From SIG435 sp045530725 (GTDB lineage: Bacteria; Bacillota; Clostridia; UMGS1810): 64,000 nucleotides of DNA. The notes under the pieces were generated by a model. It saw only the letters and a list, made by a program, of their open reading frames with translations, was not told the origin of the DNA and did no database searches. The position numbers and the translations under genes are program-made. The stretch lies in NCBI GenBank assembly GCA_045530725.1, contig JAZSCT010000034.1, positions 1 to 64,000 on the forward strand. The letters run 5' to 3'. The stretch's first letter is position 1; each line of letters starts with the position of its first letter. Below are positions 16,948 to 27,194 of this stretch, one piece after another.

Positions 16948-18864
16948 TTGGCAAAGATTACCCGAAAAGACAAAAAAATCGATTATGTGAAAGAATGGCA
17001 GGACTTTCTTTCAGGACATAATTTCAATATGTACAATCTTCTCGGATGTCACAAGGATGTTCAGAATTTAAAAGACGGATATGTGTTCAGAGTATGGGCG
17101 CCCAATGCAAAGAGTGTCAGTCTCACAGGTGAGTTTAATAACTGGAACACAAAAGAACTTATGATGAAGAATATCGGCTATGGAATATGGGAGATATTCT
17201 GCGATTTCGTTCATACTTTTGACAGTTACAAATATTGTATAGAAAAAAGCGACGGAAGTTTTGTCTTAAAGTCCGACCCTTATGCATTTCATTCTGAGAC
17301 AAGACCGGGAAATGCATCAAAAGTTTATTCTCTTGATGGGTTCAGGTGGACTGATGACAAATATGTGAAAGAAAGAAGCGAAAAGAATCAACTTAACTGC
17401 CCCATGAATATATATGAAGTGCATCTTGGTTCATGGAGAAGATATGATGACGGCAATTTCTTTTCATATAAGGATCTTGCAAAAGAACTTATCCCTTATG
17501 TAAAAAAGATGGGATACACACATATAGAACTTATGCCTGTAAGTGAATATCCATTCGATCCTTCCTGGGGTTATCAGGTGACAGGATATTATTCACCTAC
17601 ATCAAGATACGGTACGCCTAAGGACTTTATGGAACTTATAAATACTGCCCACAGAGAGGGCATCGGTATCATAGTTGACTGGGTACCGGCACATTTCCCG
17701 AAAGATGAGTGCGGACTTTATGAGTTTGACGGAAGTTGCCTTTATGAATATACCGATCCCAAGAAGAACGAGCATCCTCATTGGGGCACAAGGATTTTTG
17801 ATTATGAAAAAGGAGAGGTAATATCTTTCCTTGTGTCAAACGCAGTATATTGGTTTGACAAATTTCATATAGATGGTATAAGAGTAGATGCAGTTGCATC
17901 CATGCTTTATCTGGACTATGGCAAGGAAGAAGGACAATGGACAAGAAACAAATACGGATCAAATATCAATCTTGAAGCCGTTGAGTTCTTAAAGACTCTC
18001 AATACTGCCGTGTTTGAAAGATTTGGCTATGCTCTTATGATTGCAGAAGAATCTACTGCATTTCCGGGAGTTACCAAGCCGCCATATGACGGAGGGCTGG
18101 GATTTAACTTCAAGTGGAATATGGGCTGGATGAACGATATGATGGAGTATATGTCCATGGATCCTTTGTTCAGACGTGATCACCAGAACAAAATCACATT
18201 TTCTCTCACCTATGCATTTTCAGAAAACTATGTTCTCCCCTTAAGCCACGATGAGGTGGTTCACGGCAAGTGTTCACTTGTAAACAAAATGCCGGGAGAA
18301 TATGAACAGAAATTTGATAACTTAAGGGCTTTTTACGGATATATGATGATTCATCCGGGAAAGAAACTTTCATTTATGGGCAATGAATTTGCTCAGTTTA
18401 TAGAGTGGGATTTCAAAAAAGGCCTTGACTGGTTGCTTCTGGATTATGATCCTCACAAAAAAATGCAGGCTTATGTTGAGGATTTGAACAAATTTTATCT
18501 TAAGCATCCTGCAATGTGGGAGAATGATTCCGACTGGGAAGGTTTTAAGTGGATTGCCTGCGACGACAACGCACAGAGCATTATAGCATTACGACGTATA
18601 GACAAAGACGGTGACGAGGTTATAAGTGTATCCAACTTCTGCCCTGTAGATAGAGAGGGTTACCGCATAGGAGTCCCTTATGAGGGGAAATACAGACTGG
18701 TACTTACCAGCGATGATATTAAATACGGCGGACACACCCAAAAAGGCAAAACCTACAGTTCTAAGAAGATAGCGATGCATGGCTTTGATCAGAGCATAAG
18801 TATAAAGATACCTGCTATGAGTACAAGCTATTTCAAACTTGTCAGGTCAAAGGAAACAAAGTAA
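16948..18864 (+). CDS. glgB: 1,4-alpha-glucan branching enzyme
   Basis: A 638-residue GH13 enzyme that makes the alpha-1,6 branches of glycogen. An N-terminal CBM48 domain (FRVWAPNAKSVSLTGEFNNWN) precedes the catalytic barrel with DGIRVDAVASML (nucleophile Asp), MIAEESTAFPGV (acid Glu) and LPLSHDEVVHGK. The TTG at 16948 is chosen because GAAGGGGG lies 7 nt upstream; an in-frame GTG at 16912 would add 12 residues but lies only about 7 nt after the -10 box. It is the first gene of the glycogen operon, 35 nt before glgC. Confidence 0.97.
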   Translation: MAKITRKDKKIDYVKEWQDFLSGHNFNMYNLLGCHKDVQNLKDGYVFRVWAPNAKSVSLTGEFNNWNTKELMMKNIGYGIWEIFCDFVHTFDSYKYCIEKSDGSFVLKSDPYAFHSETRPGNASKVYSLDGFRWTDDKYVKERSEKNQLNCPMNIYEVHLGSWRRYDDGNFFSYKDLAKELIPYVKKMGYTHIELMPVSEYPFDPSWGYQVTGYYSPTSRYGTPKDFMELINTAHREGIGIIVDWVPAHFPKDECGLYEFDGSCLYEYTDPKKNEHPHWGTRIFDYEKGEVISFLVSNAVYWFDKFHIDGIRVDAVASMLYLDYGKEEGQWTRNKYGSNINLEAVEFLKTLNTAVFERFGYALMIAEESTAFPGVTKPPYDGGLGFNFKWNMGWMNDMMEYMSMDPLFRRDHQNKITFSLTYAFSENYVLPLSHDEVVHGKCSLVNKMPGEYEQKFDNLRAFYGYMMIHPGKKLSFMGNEFAQFIEWDFKKGLDWLLLDYDPHKKMQAYVEDLNKFYLKHPAMWENDSDWEGFKWIACDDNAQSIIALRRIDKDGDEVISVSNFCPVDREGYRIGVPYEGKYRLVLTSDDIKYGGHTQKGKTYSSKKIAMHGFDQSISIKIPAMSTSYFKLVRSKETK

Positions 18865-18899
18865 GAAAGATATTAAAATTTTATAAGGTGGTGCATACA

Positions 18900-20090
18900 A
18901 TGATTAGAAGGCGTAAAGAATGTGTTGCCATGCTTTTAGCCGGCGGACAGGGAAGCAGACTTAAGGTTCTGACTGAATATACAGCAAAACCTGCAGTTCC
19001 CTTCGGAGGAAAATACAGAATCATAGATTTTCCTTTGTCAAATTGTATCAACTCAGGAATTGACACCGTAGGAATTTTAACACAGTATCAGCCATTGGAG
19101 CTGAACAACTATATCGGAAACGGAAGACCGTGGGGCTTGAATAAGAACTATGGCGGAGCGCATATATTGCCTCCATATTCCAGAAATGGAAAATCCGAAT
19201 GGTACAAAGGTACAGCCAATGCTATTTATCAGAATATCCATTTTATAAATATGTACAATCCTGAATATGTGCTTATCCTTTCAGGTGACCATATTTATAC
19301 AATGGATTACAATAAGATGCTCAAATTCCATAAGAAGAATAATGCAGACTGTACAATCGCAGTACTGGATGTTCCTCTGAAGGAAGCATCAAGATTCGGT
19401 ATTATGACTACAGATGAAGAAGACAGAATCTTTAAGTTCGAAGAAAAGCCCAAGAATCCAACAAGTACAAAAGCATCTATGGGTATCTATATTTTCAACT
19501 GGGAAGTATTGAAATCATACCTTATCGCTGATGAAAATGACCCGAATTCTGATAACGATTTCGGAAAGAATATTATCCCGAATCTTTTAAAAGACGGCAA
19601 AGGGCTTTATGCATATGAGTTCGACGGGTACTGGAAGGATGTAGGAACCATCGACAGTCTCTGGGAAGCGAATATGGATCTTCTTGATTCTTCAAGTGGG
19701 ATTTCTCTTGGCTCAGGAAACAAAAAGGTATATGCAAGAAACTATGCTGCTCCTCCTACAGAAATCTCTGCTACATCTGATGTGAAGAATTCCTTTATCG
19801 CAGAGGGATGTACTATAAGAGGAAAAGTAGAAAACAGTATTATTTTTACCGGATGTGAAATAGATAAGGGTGCGCATGTTGTGGATAGTGTTGTTATGCC
19901 AAACACTCATATTATGGCAAATACCGACGTTCTCTATTCCATCATCGGTGAAAATGTTACAGTTGGCAAAAACTGTGTAGTAGGCGGAGATCCTTCTGAC
20001 TACGACAAAAAAGATTGGGGGATTACTGTTATAGGCAAAGACAACGTGATAGAAGACAGTTCAGTAATCAAACCTAAGGAAATTATATAA
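18900..20090 (+). CDS. glgC: Glucose-1-phosphate adenylyltransferase, catalytic subunit
   Basis: A 396-residue enzyme that makes ADP-glucose from ATP and glucose-1-phosphate, the committed step of glycogen synthesis. The nucleotide-binding loop LLAGGQGSRL (about 12-21) is intact. The glucose-1-P region FEEKPK and the left-handed beta-helix C-terminus (repeats such as NSFIAEGCTIRGKVENSIIFTG) are present. The ATG at 18900 follows AAGGTGG. It is paired with glgD 17 nt downstream; in Firmicutes GlgC and GlgD form a heterotetramer. Confidence 0.97.
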   Translation: MIRRRKECVAMLLAGGQGSRLKVLTEYTAKPAVPFGGKYRIIDFPLSNCINSGIDTVGILTQYQPLELNNYIGNGRPWGLNKNYGGAHILPPYSRNGKSEWYKGTANAIYQNIHFINMYNPEYVLILSGDHIYTMDYNKMLKFHKKNNADCTIAVLDVPLKEASRFGIMTTDEEDRIFKFEEKPKNPTSTKASMGIYIFNWEVLKSYLIADENDPNSDNDFGKNIIPNLLKDGKGLYAYEFDGYWKDVGTIDSLWEANMDLLDSSSGISLGSGNKKVYARNYAAPPTEISATSDVKNSFIAEGCTIRGKVENSIIFTGCEIDKGAHVVDSVVMPNTHIMANTDVLYSIIGENVTVGKNCVVGGDPSDYDKKDWGITVIGKDNVIEDSSVIKPKEII

Positions 20091-20107
20091 GGGGAGGTGC
20101 TTTTATT

Positions 20108-21220
20108 ATGAAAATGGCAGGAATTATTTTTTCCAACATTTACGATAACACCATGGCAGAACTCACAAAACACAGAACTATGGCTTCTGTACCCTTCGGC
20201 GGAAGATACCGTCATATAGACTTTGTTCTTTCAAATATGGTTAATTCAGGCATTCAGTCTGTAGGTGCAATAACCAAATATCACTATAAATCCCTTATGG
20301 ACCATCTTGGTACACTTGATGAGTGGGACCTTGATACAAAGACAGGTGGTTTCTATCTGATTCCTCCTTTCCTTGAAGGTCAGACATCTGTATATAGAGG
20401 CAAGATAGAAGCATTAAGCGGTGCTATGAGTTTTGTCACAAGATGCGGATGCGATTATGTACTTTTGTCCGATTCTACAGTAATATGTAATATCGATTAT
20501 GACGAAATACTTGAAAATCACGTTTCATCAGGCAAGGATGTTACAGTTATTGCAAACAGAGATCCTCATCTTATAAACGAACCCAAGGAGTTTGTCCTGA
20601 ATGCATATAAGGGCAAAGTCATAGATGTTGCTCTTAACTGCGTTACAGGCAAAGATGACTACATTGGCATGGGTATGTTCATTATGAGCATAGACAAGAT
20701 GGTAGAAATGGTAAATGACTGTGTATCAAGAGGCAAGTATCATCTTGAAAAAGACTTTATTCAGAAAGAATTCAACGATGGAAATATATCCATAAACCTT
20801 TATGAATTTAAAGGAACTGTCCTTCGCAACAACTGTATTGTTTCATATTTTGAAAACAGTATGAAACTTCTGGATTATAATGTGAGAAAAGAAATATTTT
20901 CAAAGAACGGACCTATCTATACCAAAGTCCGTGACGAAAAGCCTACCTACTATGGTGCTTCAAGTGAAGTAGATAACTGTATCATAGCCGACGGTTGTGA
21001 TATAAGAGGCAAGGTGGAAAACTGCGTTATATTCAGAAATGTTACCATCGAAGAGGGCGCTGTGGTAAAAAATTCCATCATTATTCAGGGTACTACCATC
21101 AAGAAAGACTGCAACATTGAATACGTTGTAGCAGACAAGGATGTAGTATTTACCGAAGGAAGGACACTTATAGGCGCACCTACTGCACCTGTAATAATCA
21201 ACAAAGGAGAAACAGTATAA
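20108..21220 (+). CDS. glgD: Glucose-1-phosphate adenylyltransferase, GlgD regulatory subunit
   Basis: A 370-residue GlgC paralogue. It keeps the overall nucleotidyltransferase plus beta-helix layout (PFGGRYRHIDFVLSNM near the N-terminus and NCIIADGCDIRGKVENCVIF near the C-terminus). The N-terminal GGxGxRL loop that binds ATP in GlgC is replaced by a segment reading IIFSNIYDNTMAELTKHRTM, so it should be catalytically weak or inactive. In known GlgC/GlgD pairs the D subunit modulates activity. The ribosome site GGGGAGGTG precedes the ATG. Lies between glgC and glgA. Confidence 0.95.
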   Translation: MKMAGIIFSNIYDNTMAELTKHRTMASVPFGGRYRHIDFVLSNMVNSGIQSVGAITKYHYKSLMDHLGTLDEWDLDTKTGGFYLIPPFLEGQTSVYRGKIEALSGAMSFVTRCGCDYVLLSDSTVICNIDYDEILENHVSSGKDVTVIANRDPHLINEPKEFVLNAYKGKVIDVALNCVTGKDDYIGMGMFIMSIDKMVEMVNDCVSRGKYHLEKDFIQKEFNDGNISINLYEFKGTVLRNNCIVSYFENSMKLLDYNVRKEIFSKNGPIYTKVRDEKPTYYGASSEVDNCIIADGCDIRGKVENCVIFRNVTIEEGAVVKNSIIIQGTTIKKDCNIEYVVADKDVVFTEGRTLIGAPTAPVIINKGETV

Positions 21221-21269
21221 ATAACAGCAATTACACAGACTATGTGTTGTGTATGGAAAGGGGAAACTT

Positions 21270-22694
21270 ATGAAAATTCTGTTTGCCGCATCCGAAGCGG
21301 CTCCCTTTGCAAAATCGGGTGGATTGGGTGATGTAGCCCAGGCGCTTCCCACTCAACTTGCAAAAAACAAAAATGTAGAAGTAAGGGTAGTAATCCCTTA
21401 TTATAAAAGAATCAAGGACAATCCGGAGATAAATCCCGAATTTGTCACAAGTTTCGGAGTGGATCTTGCGTGGAGAAGAATTCACGTTGGGATTTTTAAG
21501 ACCACATACAAGAAGGTCACATACTACTTTATAGACAATGAGTATTATTTTGCCAGAGATACATTCTATGGGCATTATGATGACGGGGAGAGGTTTGCAT
21601 ATTTTTCAAAGGCAATTCTCGAAATGATTCCATACATCGATTTTGTCCCTGATGTAATTCATACAAATGACTGGCAGACTGCGCTTATCCCTGTATATCT
21701 TAAGGGTATTTATGCAAAGGATCCTATGTATAAGGGCATAAGAACTGTATTTACAATCCACAATATAGAGTATCAGGGCAAAATGCCTAATGAATTTTTT
21801 AAAGATGTTATCGGTCTTGATGAGGGTATGAGAAGTGTGCTCACATATGACGGTTGTATCAACTTTATGAAAGCGGCAATCGTTCTCTGTGACAAACTTA
21901 CTACTGTATCAGAGACCTATTCATTTGAGATAAGATACCCTTATTTCTCACATGGATTAAGCGAAATCATCAAAGAAAATGAGTACAAAATCGAAGGTAT
22001 CGTAAACGGTATTGACACAGATATATACAATCCTTCCAAGGATAAATATATCCAGACAAAATACAAGAGCGGTGAACTTTCGAAGAAGGCAAAGAATAAG
22101 GAATACCTTCAGAAGAAACTTGGTCTTGAAGTAAATCCTGATATCCCTGTAGTGGCAATTATATCCCGTCTTGTATCTCACAAGGGACTTGATCTTGTGG
22201 AAAGAGTTTTGAATGAGATTATGGGGCTTAATGTGGAATTTATTGTACTCGGTACAGGGGACAAAAAGTTTGAAGATATGTTCAATTTCACAGCATACAA
22301 TCATCCTTCAAGAATGGCATCACTTATAAAGTTTGATCCTGTACTTGCAAGTGAGGTGTATGCAGGTGCAGATATCCTTCTTATGCCAAGCAAATCCGAG
22401 CCTTGCGGGCTTTCGCAACTTATAGCAATGCGCTATGGCACAATCCCGGTTGTAAGAGAAACAGGTGGCTTAAATGACACAGTTCCTCCTATAAATACCG
22501 AGACTCTGGAAGGAAGAGGCTTTACCTTCAAGGGATACAATGCACACGATATGCTTGATGCGATAAGCCGTGCAGTAAACTTTTATTATGACAAGCCAAA
22601 GTATGAACAGATTGTGAAATCCATTATGGATTTCAAGTCAGACTGGACTATTTCTGCGGCTAAATATGTCAATGTTTATAAAAGTATAATATAA
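21270..22694 (+). CDS. glgA: Glycogen synthase
   Basis: A 474-residue GT5 enzyme that transfers glucose from ADP-glucose to the growing alpha-1,4 chain. The N-terminal ADP-glucose motif KSGGLGDV (about 15-22), the acceptor-side HTNDWQTALIPVYL and the C-terminal EPCGLSQLIAMRYG followed by TGGL are all intact. The ATG at 21270 is chosen because AAAGGGG lies 6 nt before it. It sits between glgD and glgP in the operon. Confidence 0.97.
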   Translation: MKILFAASEAAPFAKSGGLGDVAQALPTQLAKNKNVEVRVVIPYYKRIKDNPEINPEFVTSFGVDLAWRRIHVGIFKTTYKKVTYYFIDNEYYFARDTFYGHYDDGERFAYFSKAILEMIPYIDFVPDVIHTNDWQTALIPVYLKGIYAKDPMYKGIRTVFTIHNIEYQGKMPNEFFKDVIGLDEGMRSVLTYDGCINFMKAAIVLCDKLTTVSETYSFEIRYPYFSHGLSEIIKENEYKIEGIVNGIDTDIYNPSKDKYIQTKYKSGELSKKAKNKEYLQKKLGLEVNPDIPVVAIISRLVSHKGLDLVERVLNEIMGLNVEFIVLGTGDKKFEDMFNFTAYNHPSRMASLIKFDPVLASEVYAGADILLMPSKSEPCGLSQLIAMRYGTIPVVRETGGLNDTVPPINTETLEGRGFTFKGYNAHDMLDAISRAVNFYYDKPKYEQIVKSIMDFKSDWTISAAKYVNVYKSII

Positions 22695-22775
22695 TAAAAT
22701 ATCATCACATTTTGTGTTTGATTTATGGGAAAACCCACCATTTGTAATAACATTAGTAAGGAGAGAAAGTAAGAA

Positions 22776-25190
22776 ATGGCGTACAAAAAAGAAGAAATCC
22801 TTCAGCTTATAGACAAAGAATGTCTCAATAACTATGGCTGCTACCTGAAGGAAGCAACAGAAAGACAAATCTACAAATCAGTATGCAGAGTTGTCAAAGA
22901 TTTACTTGCAGCAAAGAGAAAAGAATTTCACGAATCATATGATAAGAAAGACGGCAAACAGGTTTATTATATGTCAATGGAGTTTCTTGTTGGTACATCC
23001 TTAAGAAACAACCTTTACAACCTTGGCCTTGAATCTGTATTTACAAAGGCTTTGAAAGACAGCGGTGTAGATATCAACCGTATGTATGAACTTGAGCCTG
23101 ATGCAGGTCTTGGTAACGGCGGTCTTGGAAGACTTGCTTCATGTTATATGGATGCTATGACAAGTGTCGGTATGATGGGAACAGGTTTTTCAATAAGATA
23201 TGAATTCGGTATCTTCAAGCAGAAGATTGTAGATGGCTGGCAGATGGAATTCCCTGACAACTGGCTTGAAATGGGAGATGTATGGCTCAATCAGAGAAAA
23301 GACGAATCCTTCGAAGTAAAATTCGGTGGCCATGTTGTGGAAGACTGGACAGGGGACAAACTAAATGTAAGACACGAAGGATATAATTCTGTCATTGCAG
23401 TTCCATACGATATGTTTATATCAGGTCATGACTCAAAGGCTGTAAACAAACTTATCCTCTGGAGTGCAAAGTCTCCTAATTCAATCGATATGAATGCATT
23501 CTCACGTGGAGAATATGTGCAGAGTCTTGAAGAAAATACAATGGCAGAAGTAATCTCAAAGATTCTCTATCCTGCCGACAACCATATCGAAGGCAAACGT
23601 CTTCGTGTGAAACAGCAGTACCTTTTAGTAAGTGCATCATTGCAGATGATTCTTAAAAGTCACCTTAAGAAATACAAAAACCTTGACAATCTTTCTGACA
23701 AGGTGGCTATCCATATCAATGATACACATCCTGCACTTTGTGTACCTGAACTTATGAGACTCCTTGTTGATGAGCACGGATATGACTGGGACAGCGCATG
23801 GGAAATTGCACAGAAGACTCTTTCTTATACAAATCATACAGTTATGAGCGAAGCATTGGAAAGATGGCCAGAATCATTATTCAGCGCAGAACTTCCAAGA
23901 ATATATCAAATTGTATGTGAAATCAACCGTCGTCTTGTACAGAGCCTTAACCAGAAATACCCCGGCGATGTGGCAAAGATTGATTATATGGCAGTTATTG
24001 CACATGGCGAAGTAAGAATGGCAAACCTTTGTCTTGCATGCTGTCACACAGTAAACGGCGTATCCAAACTTCACAGTCAGATTCTTGTAGATTCTATTTT
24101 CAGAGATTACTACAACATCACACCTGATAAGTTTACAAATGTTACCAACGGTATCTATTACAGAAGATGGCTTTGTCAGTCAAACCCTGAACTTACCAAA
24201 CTTATAAAAGGCCTTATCGGCAATAAGTTTATAAAAGATGCAGATGCCCTTGAAGATCTGCTCAAATACAAAGATGACAAGACAGTTCTTGAAGAACTCA
24301 GAAAAATCAAACTTATCAAGAAGACGCAACTTGCAGAGTACATTGCATCTGCAAACGGTGTAAATGTAGATCCTAATTCTATATTTGATATTCAGGTAAA
24401 GAGACTTCACGAATACAAGAGACAACTTCTCAACGTTCTTCAGATTATGCATATGTATCTTAAGATCAAGGAAAATCCAAATGCGGATTTCGTTCCGAGA
24501 ACATTTATCTTTGCAGCCAAAGCATCTGCAGGATATATGATGGCAAAACAGATAATCAGACTTATAAGTGCCGTATCAAACCTTGTAAACTCTGATATTC
24601 AGGTAAGAGACAAACTGAAAGTTATTTTCATTGAAGACTACAGAGTATCTCTTGCAGAAAAGATTATCCCTGCCGCAGAAATCTCCGAGCAGATTTCCAT
24701 TGCAGGTAAAGAAGCATCAGGTACAGGCAATATGAAGTTTATGATAAACGGTGCAGTTACTCTCGGTACACTTGACGGTGCAAACGTGGAAATCTTCGAA
24801 CAGGTAGGGGACGAAAATATATTCCTCTTTGGTCTTAAGGCTCACGAAGTAGATGAACTATGGGCAAAAGGCTATAATCCGCAGGTATATGTGAATAACA
24901 GTCCTGAACTTAAGGCAGTTCTCGGTATGCTTACAGACGGAACTCTTGGAACAAGATTTGATGATATACACAAATCACTTCTTACAAATTCCTTCGGTGT
25001 TGCTGATGCATATATGACACTTGCAGACTTTGATTCTTATGTAAAAGCACAGAGAAAAGTTGACGCTACCTATAAGGATGCAGATAAGTTTACAAATATG
25101 TCACTTACAAATATCGCAAAGGCAGGTATCTTCTCATCTGACAGAGCGGTTAAGGAATATGCAGACAACATCTGGAAAATGAAGTATTAA
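22776..25190 (+). CDS. glgP: Glycogen/maltodextrin phosphorylase
   Basis: An 804-residue GT35 enzyme that releases glucose-1-phosphate from glycogen ends. The YYMSMEFLVGTSLRNNL opening and EPDAGLGNGGLGRLA substrate loop are present, and the pyridoxal phosphate site EASGTGNMKFMINGA near residue 650 is intact with its lysine. The start ATG follows AAGGAGAG. The long 81-nt gap to glgA contains no clear terminator. It gives the operon both synthesis and breakdown activities, as is common in Clostridia. Confidence 0.97.
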   Translation: MAYKKEEILQLIDKECLNNYGCYLKEATERQIYKSVCRVVKDLLAAKRKEFHESYDKKDGKQVYYMSMEFLVGTSLRNNLYNLGLESVFTKALKDSGVDINRMYELEPDAGLGNGGLGRLASCYMDAMTSVGMMGTGFSIRYEFGIFKQKIVDGWQMEFPDNWLEMGDVWLNQRKDESFEVKFGGHVVEDWTGDKLNVRHEGYNSVIAVPYDMFISGHDSKAVNKLILWSAKSPNSIDMNAFSRGEYVQSLEENTMAEVISKILYPADNHIEGKRLRVKQQYLLVSASLQMILKSHLKKYKNLDNLSDKVAIHINDTHPALCVPELMRLLVDEHGYDWDSAWEIAQKTLSYTNHTVMSEALERWPESLFSAELPRIYQIVCEINRRLVQSLNQKYPGDVAKIDYMAVIAHGEVRMANLCLACCHTVNGVSKLHSQILVDSIFRDYYNITPDKFTNVTNGIYYRRWLCQSNPELTKLIKGLIGNKFIKDADALEDLLKYKDDKTVLEELRKIKLIKKTQLAEYIASANGVNVDPNSIFDIQVKRLHEYKRQLLNVLQIMHMYLKIKENPNADFVPRTFIFAAKASAGYMMAKQIIRLISAVSNLVNSDIQVRDKLKVIFIEDYRVSLAEKIIPAAEISEQISIAGKEASGTGNMKFMINGAVTLGTLDGANVEIFEQVGDENIFLFGLKAHEVDELWAKGYNPQVYVNNSPELKAVLGMLTDGTLGTRFDDIHKSLLTNSFGVADAYMTLADFDSYVKAQRKVDATYKDADKFTNMSLTNIAKAGIFSSDRAVKEYADNIWKMKY

Positions 25191-25237
25191 TTTGCTTGAT
25201 GTAAAACTGTAGTAAAGTAAAAAATTAAGTAAGATAT

Positions 25238-25268
25238 GATTGCAGTATGCATTTTGCATACTGCAATC
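25238..25268 (+). promoter_or_regulatory. Perfect 14-bp hairpin between glgP and the amylase gene
   Basis: GATTGCAGTATGCA and TGCATACTGCAATC are separated only by TTT. No T-run follows, so it is not a standard terminator. It could stabilise mRNA, slow transcription, or act as a protein-binding operator ahead of the amylase gene at 25292. Confidence 0.6.
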
Positions 25269-25291
25269 CATTTATAAGTAGGGAAAAAACA

Positions 25292-27130
25292 ATGAGAATT
25301 TTATTTGACAGCAAAAATAATAAACACAAAACTCCTTTTGGGTGCTTAAGAGAAGACGAAAAGTGTACTCTCTGCATACATATCCCCGAAAATGTCTCTG
25401 CAAAAAGGTGTTTTTTGTGTATGGAAAACAATGAAGGCTTTTATCTTAAAATTCCTATGAAAAAAAGTCATACTGTAGATTTGTATGACTATTTCAATGT
25501 GGAGTTTTCCATAAACCATGTTGGGTTGTATCATTACTGGTTTAAGATAGAACAGGAAGGAAACTCCTTTGATTTATTTAAAGAGGGCTATTCTGATACA
25601 AATATCGGTGCGGGAGATAAGTGGCAACTTACTGTGTTTTGTAAGGAATATGAGACACCTGAGGATTTCAAGGGGAAGGTATATTATCAGATTTTTCCTG
25701 ACAGATTTTATTATGAAAATATAATAGAACCTGAATCAAAACTTGCCCCATACAGAATACACCCATCCTTCAAGGAAGAGCCTGATTATCTTCCAAACCA
25801 GGAAGGGAAGATCCTTAACTGTGACTTCTTTGGCGGAAATCTTCAGGGAATAGAAAAGAAACTTCCATATCTTAAAGACCTGGGTGTAGGTGTGATATAT
25901 TTAAATCCCGTCTTTATGGCATATTCCAACCACAGATATGACACCGCAGATTACAAAAGAATCGATCCTCTTCTTGGTGACGAATATGATTTTGCATCTC
26001 TTTGTGAAAGAGCACACAAAATGGGAATGAAGATAATTATCGATTGTGCATTTTCTCATACAGGAAGCAACAGCGTGTATTTTGATAAGGAAAATATCTT
26101 TGGAAACGGTGCATATCACAACCCTGATTCTCCATACAGAAACTGGTTTCAGTTTGTGAATTATCCTCATGAATATACAAGTTGGTGGGGAATAGACACA
26201 TTGCCATGTACAGAAGAACTTAATGAAGATTTTTTGGACTATATTGTACGATGCGATGATTCTGTAGTGGCTCATTGGTTAAGGCTTGGTGCAGATGGCA
26301 TAAGACTTGATGTGGCAGATGAACTTCCTGATGAGTTTATCGTAGAAGTGAAGAAAAAACTAAAAGAAATAAATCCCAATGCACTACTTATGGGCGAAGT
26401 ATGGGAGGATGCATCAAATAAGGAAAGTTACGGCAAAGTACGTCAGTATCTTTCACATAGTGAACTGGATTCGGTTATGAATTATCCTTTCCAGAATGCC
26501 ATAATAGATTTCTGTCTTGGAAATATCTCTTCAAAATCATTGGCGCAAACTGTTATGACCATAAGGGAGAATTACCCTAAGCCTGTATATGACTGTCTTA
26601 TGACAAGCCTTTCCACTCACGATACTGTGAGAATCATAAACAGACTTTCTCCTGATATCCCCGAACTTTCAAGAGAGGGCAGAGCCCATTATGTTATAGA
26701 AGGAGATAGCCTTACAAAAGGTATTGGACTTGAAAAGATTGCCGCATTCCTTCAATTTACTCTTGGAGGGTCTGCAAGTATATATTACGGAGACGAAGCA
26801 GGTCTTCAGGGGTTTGAAGATCCATTCAACAGAAGATTTTTCCCCTGGGATAATATAGATTGTGATCTTTTTGATTTTTACAAAAAACTTGCATCTATAA
26901 AGAATTCCACCGATCTTCTTAAGACAGGGGAAATAAAAGCATATGAAGATGACGGGGTATTTATATTTGAGAGATTTAGTGAAGATTCAAGTATCAAAGG
27001 TGTAGTAAATCTTACAGACAGAGAATATGCTGTTGATACAAAAGAAGTGGTGTTATCATCCAATGTGCAGTCAGATGGAGATAAACTTACAGTGTGCAAA
27101 AACGGATTTGTACTTTTTTATACTTCATAA
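25292..27130 (+). CDS. GH13 alpha-amylase / neopullulanase-type hydrolase
   Basis: A 612-residue enzyme of the alpha-amylase family. An N-terminal beta domain of about 130 residues precedes the (beta/alpha)8 barrel beginning VYYQIFPDRFYYEN. Conserved regions are DCAFSHTG, DGIRLDVADE with nucleophile Asp340, GEVWED with the acid Glu, and SLSTHDT with the stabilising Asp. No signal peptide, so it acts in the cytosol, probably on glycogen or maltodextrin. The ATG at 25292 follows a weak TAGGGA. It is the last gene of the glycogen operon. The exact bond specificity cannot be settled from sequence. Confidence 0.93.
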   Translation: MRILFDSKNNKHKTPFGCLREDEKCTLCIHIPENVSAKRCFLCMENNEGFYLKIPMKKSHTVDLYDYFNVEFSINHVGLYHYWFKIEQEGNSFDLFKEGYSDTNIGAGDKWQLTVFCKEYETPEDFKGKVYYQIFPDRFYYENIIEPESKLAPYRIHPSFKEEPDYLPNQEGKILNCDFFGGNLQGIEKKLPYLKDLGVGVIYLNPVFMAYSNHRYDTADYKRIDPLLGDEYDFASLCERAHKMGMKIIIDCAFSHTGSNSVYFDKENIFGNGAYHNPDSPYRNWFQFVNYPHEYTSWWGIDTLPCTEELNEDFLDYIVRCDDSVVAHWLRLGADGIRLDVADELPDEFIVEVKKKLKEINPNALLMGEVWEDASNKESYGKVRQYLSHSELDSVMNYPFQNAIIDFCLGNISSKSLAQTVMTIRENYPKPVYDCLMTSLSTHDTVRIINRLSPDIPELSREGRAHYVIEGDSLTKGIGLEKIAAFLQFTLGGSASIYYGDEAGLQGFEDPFNRRFFPWDNIDCDLFDFYKKLASIKNSTDLLKTGEIKAYEDDGVFIFERFSEDSSIKGVVNLTDREYAVDTKEVVLSSNVQSDGDKLTVCKNGFVLFYTS

Positions 27131-27134
27131 AAAT

Positions 27135-27192
27135 AAGCGTTCTTTCATATACTAGAATAGTTATATTCTTTTATATGTGAGGACGCTTTTTT
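27135..27192 (+). terminator. Terminator overlapping the next gene's ribosome site
   Basis: AAGCGTTCTTTCATATA pairs with TATATGTGAGGACGCTT and runs into TTTTTT. The right arm contains GAGGA, the only ribosome-binding sequence for the deacetylase that starts at 27195. The hairpin can therefore both end the glycogen transcript and hide the next start. Confidence 0.75.
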
Positions 27193-27194
27193 AT

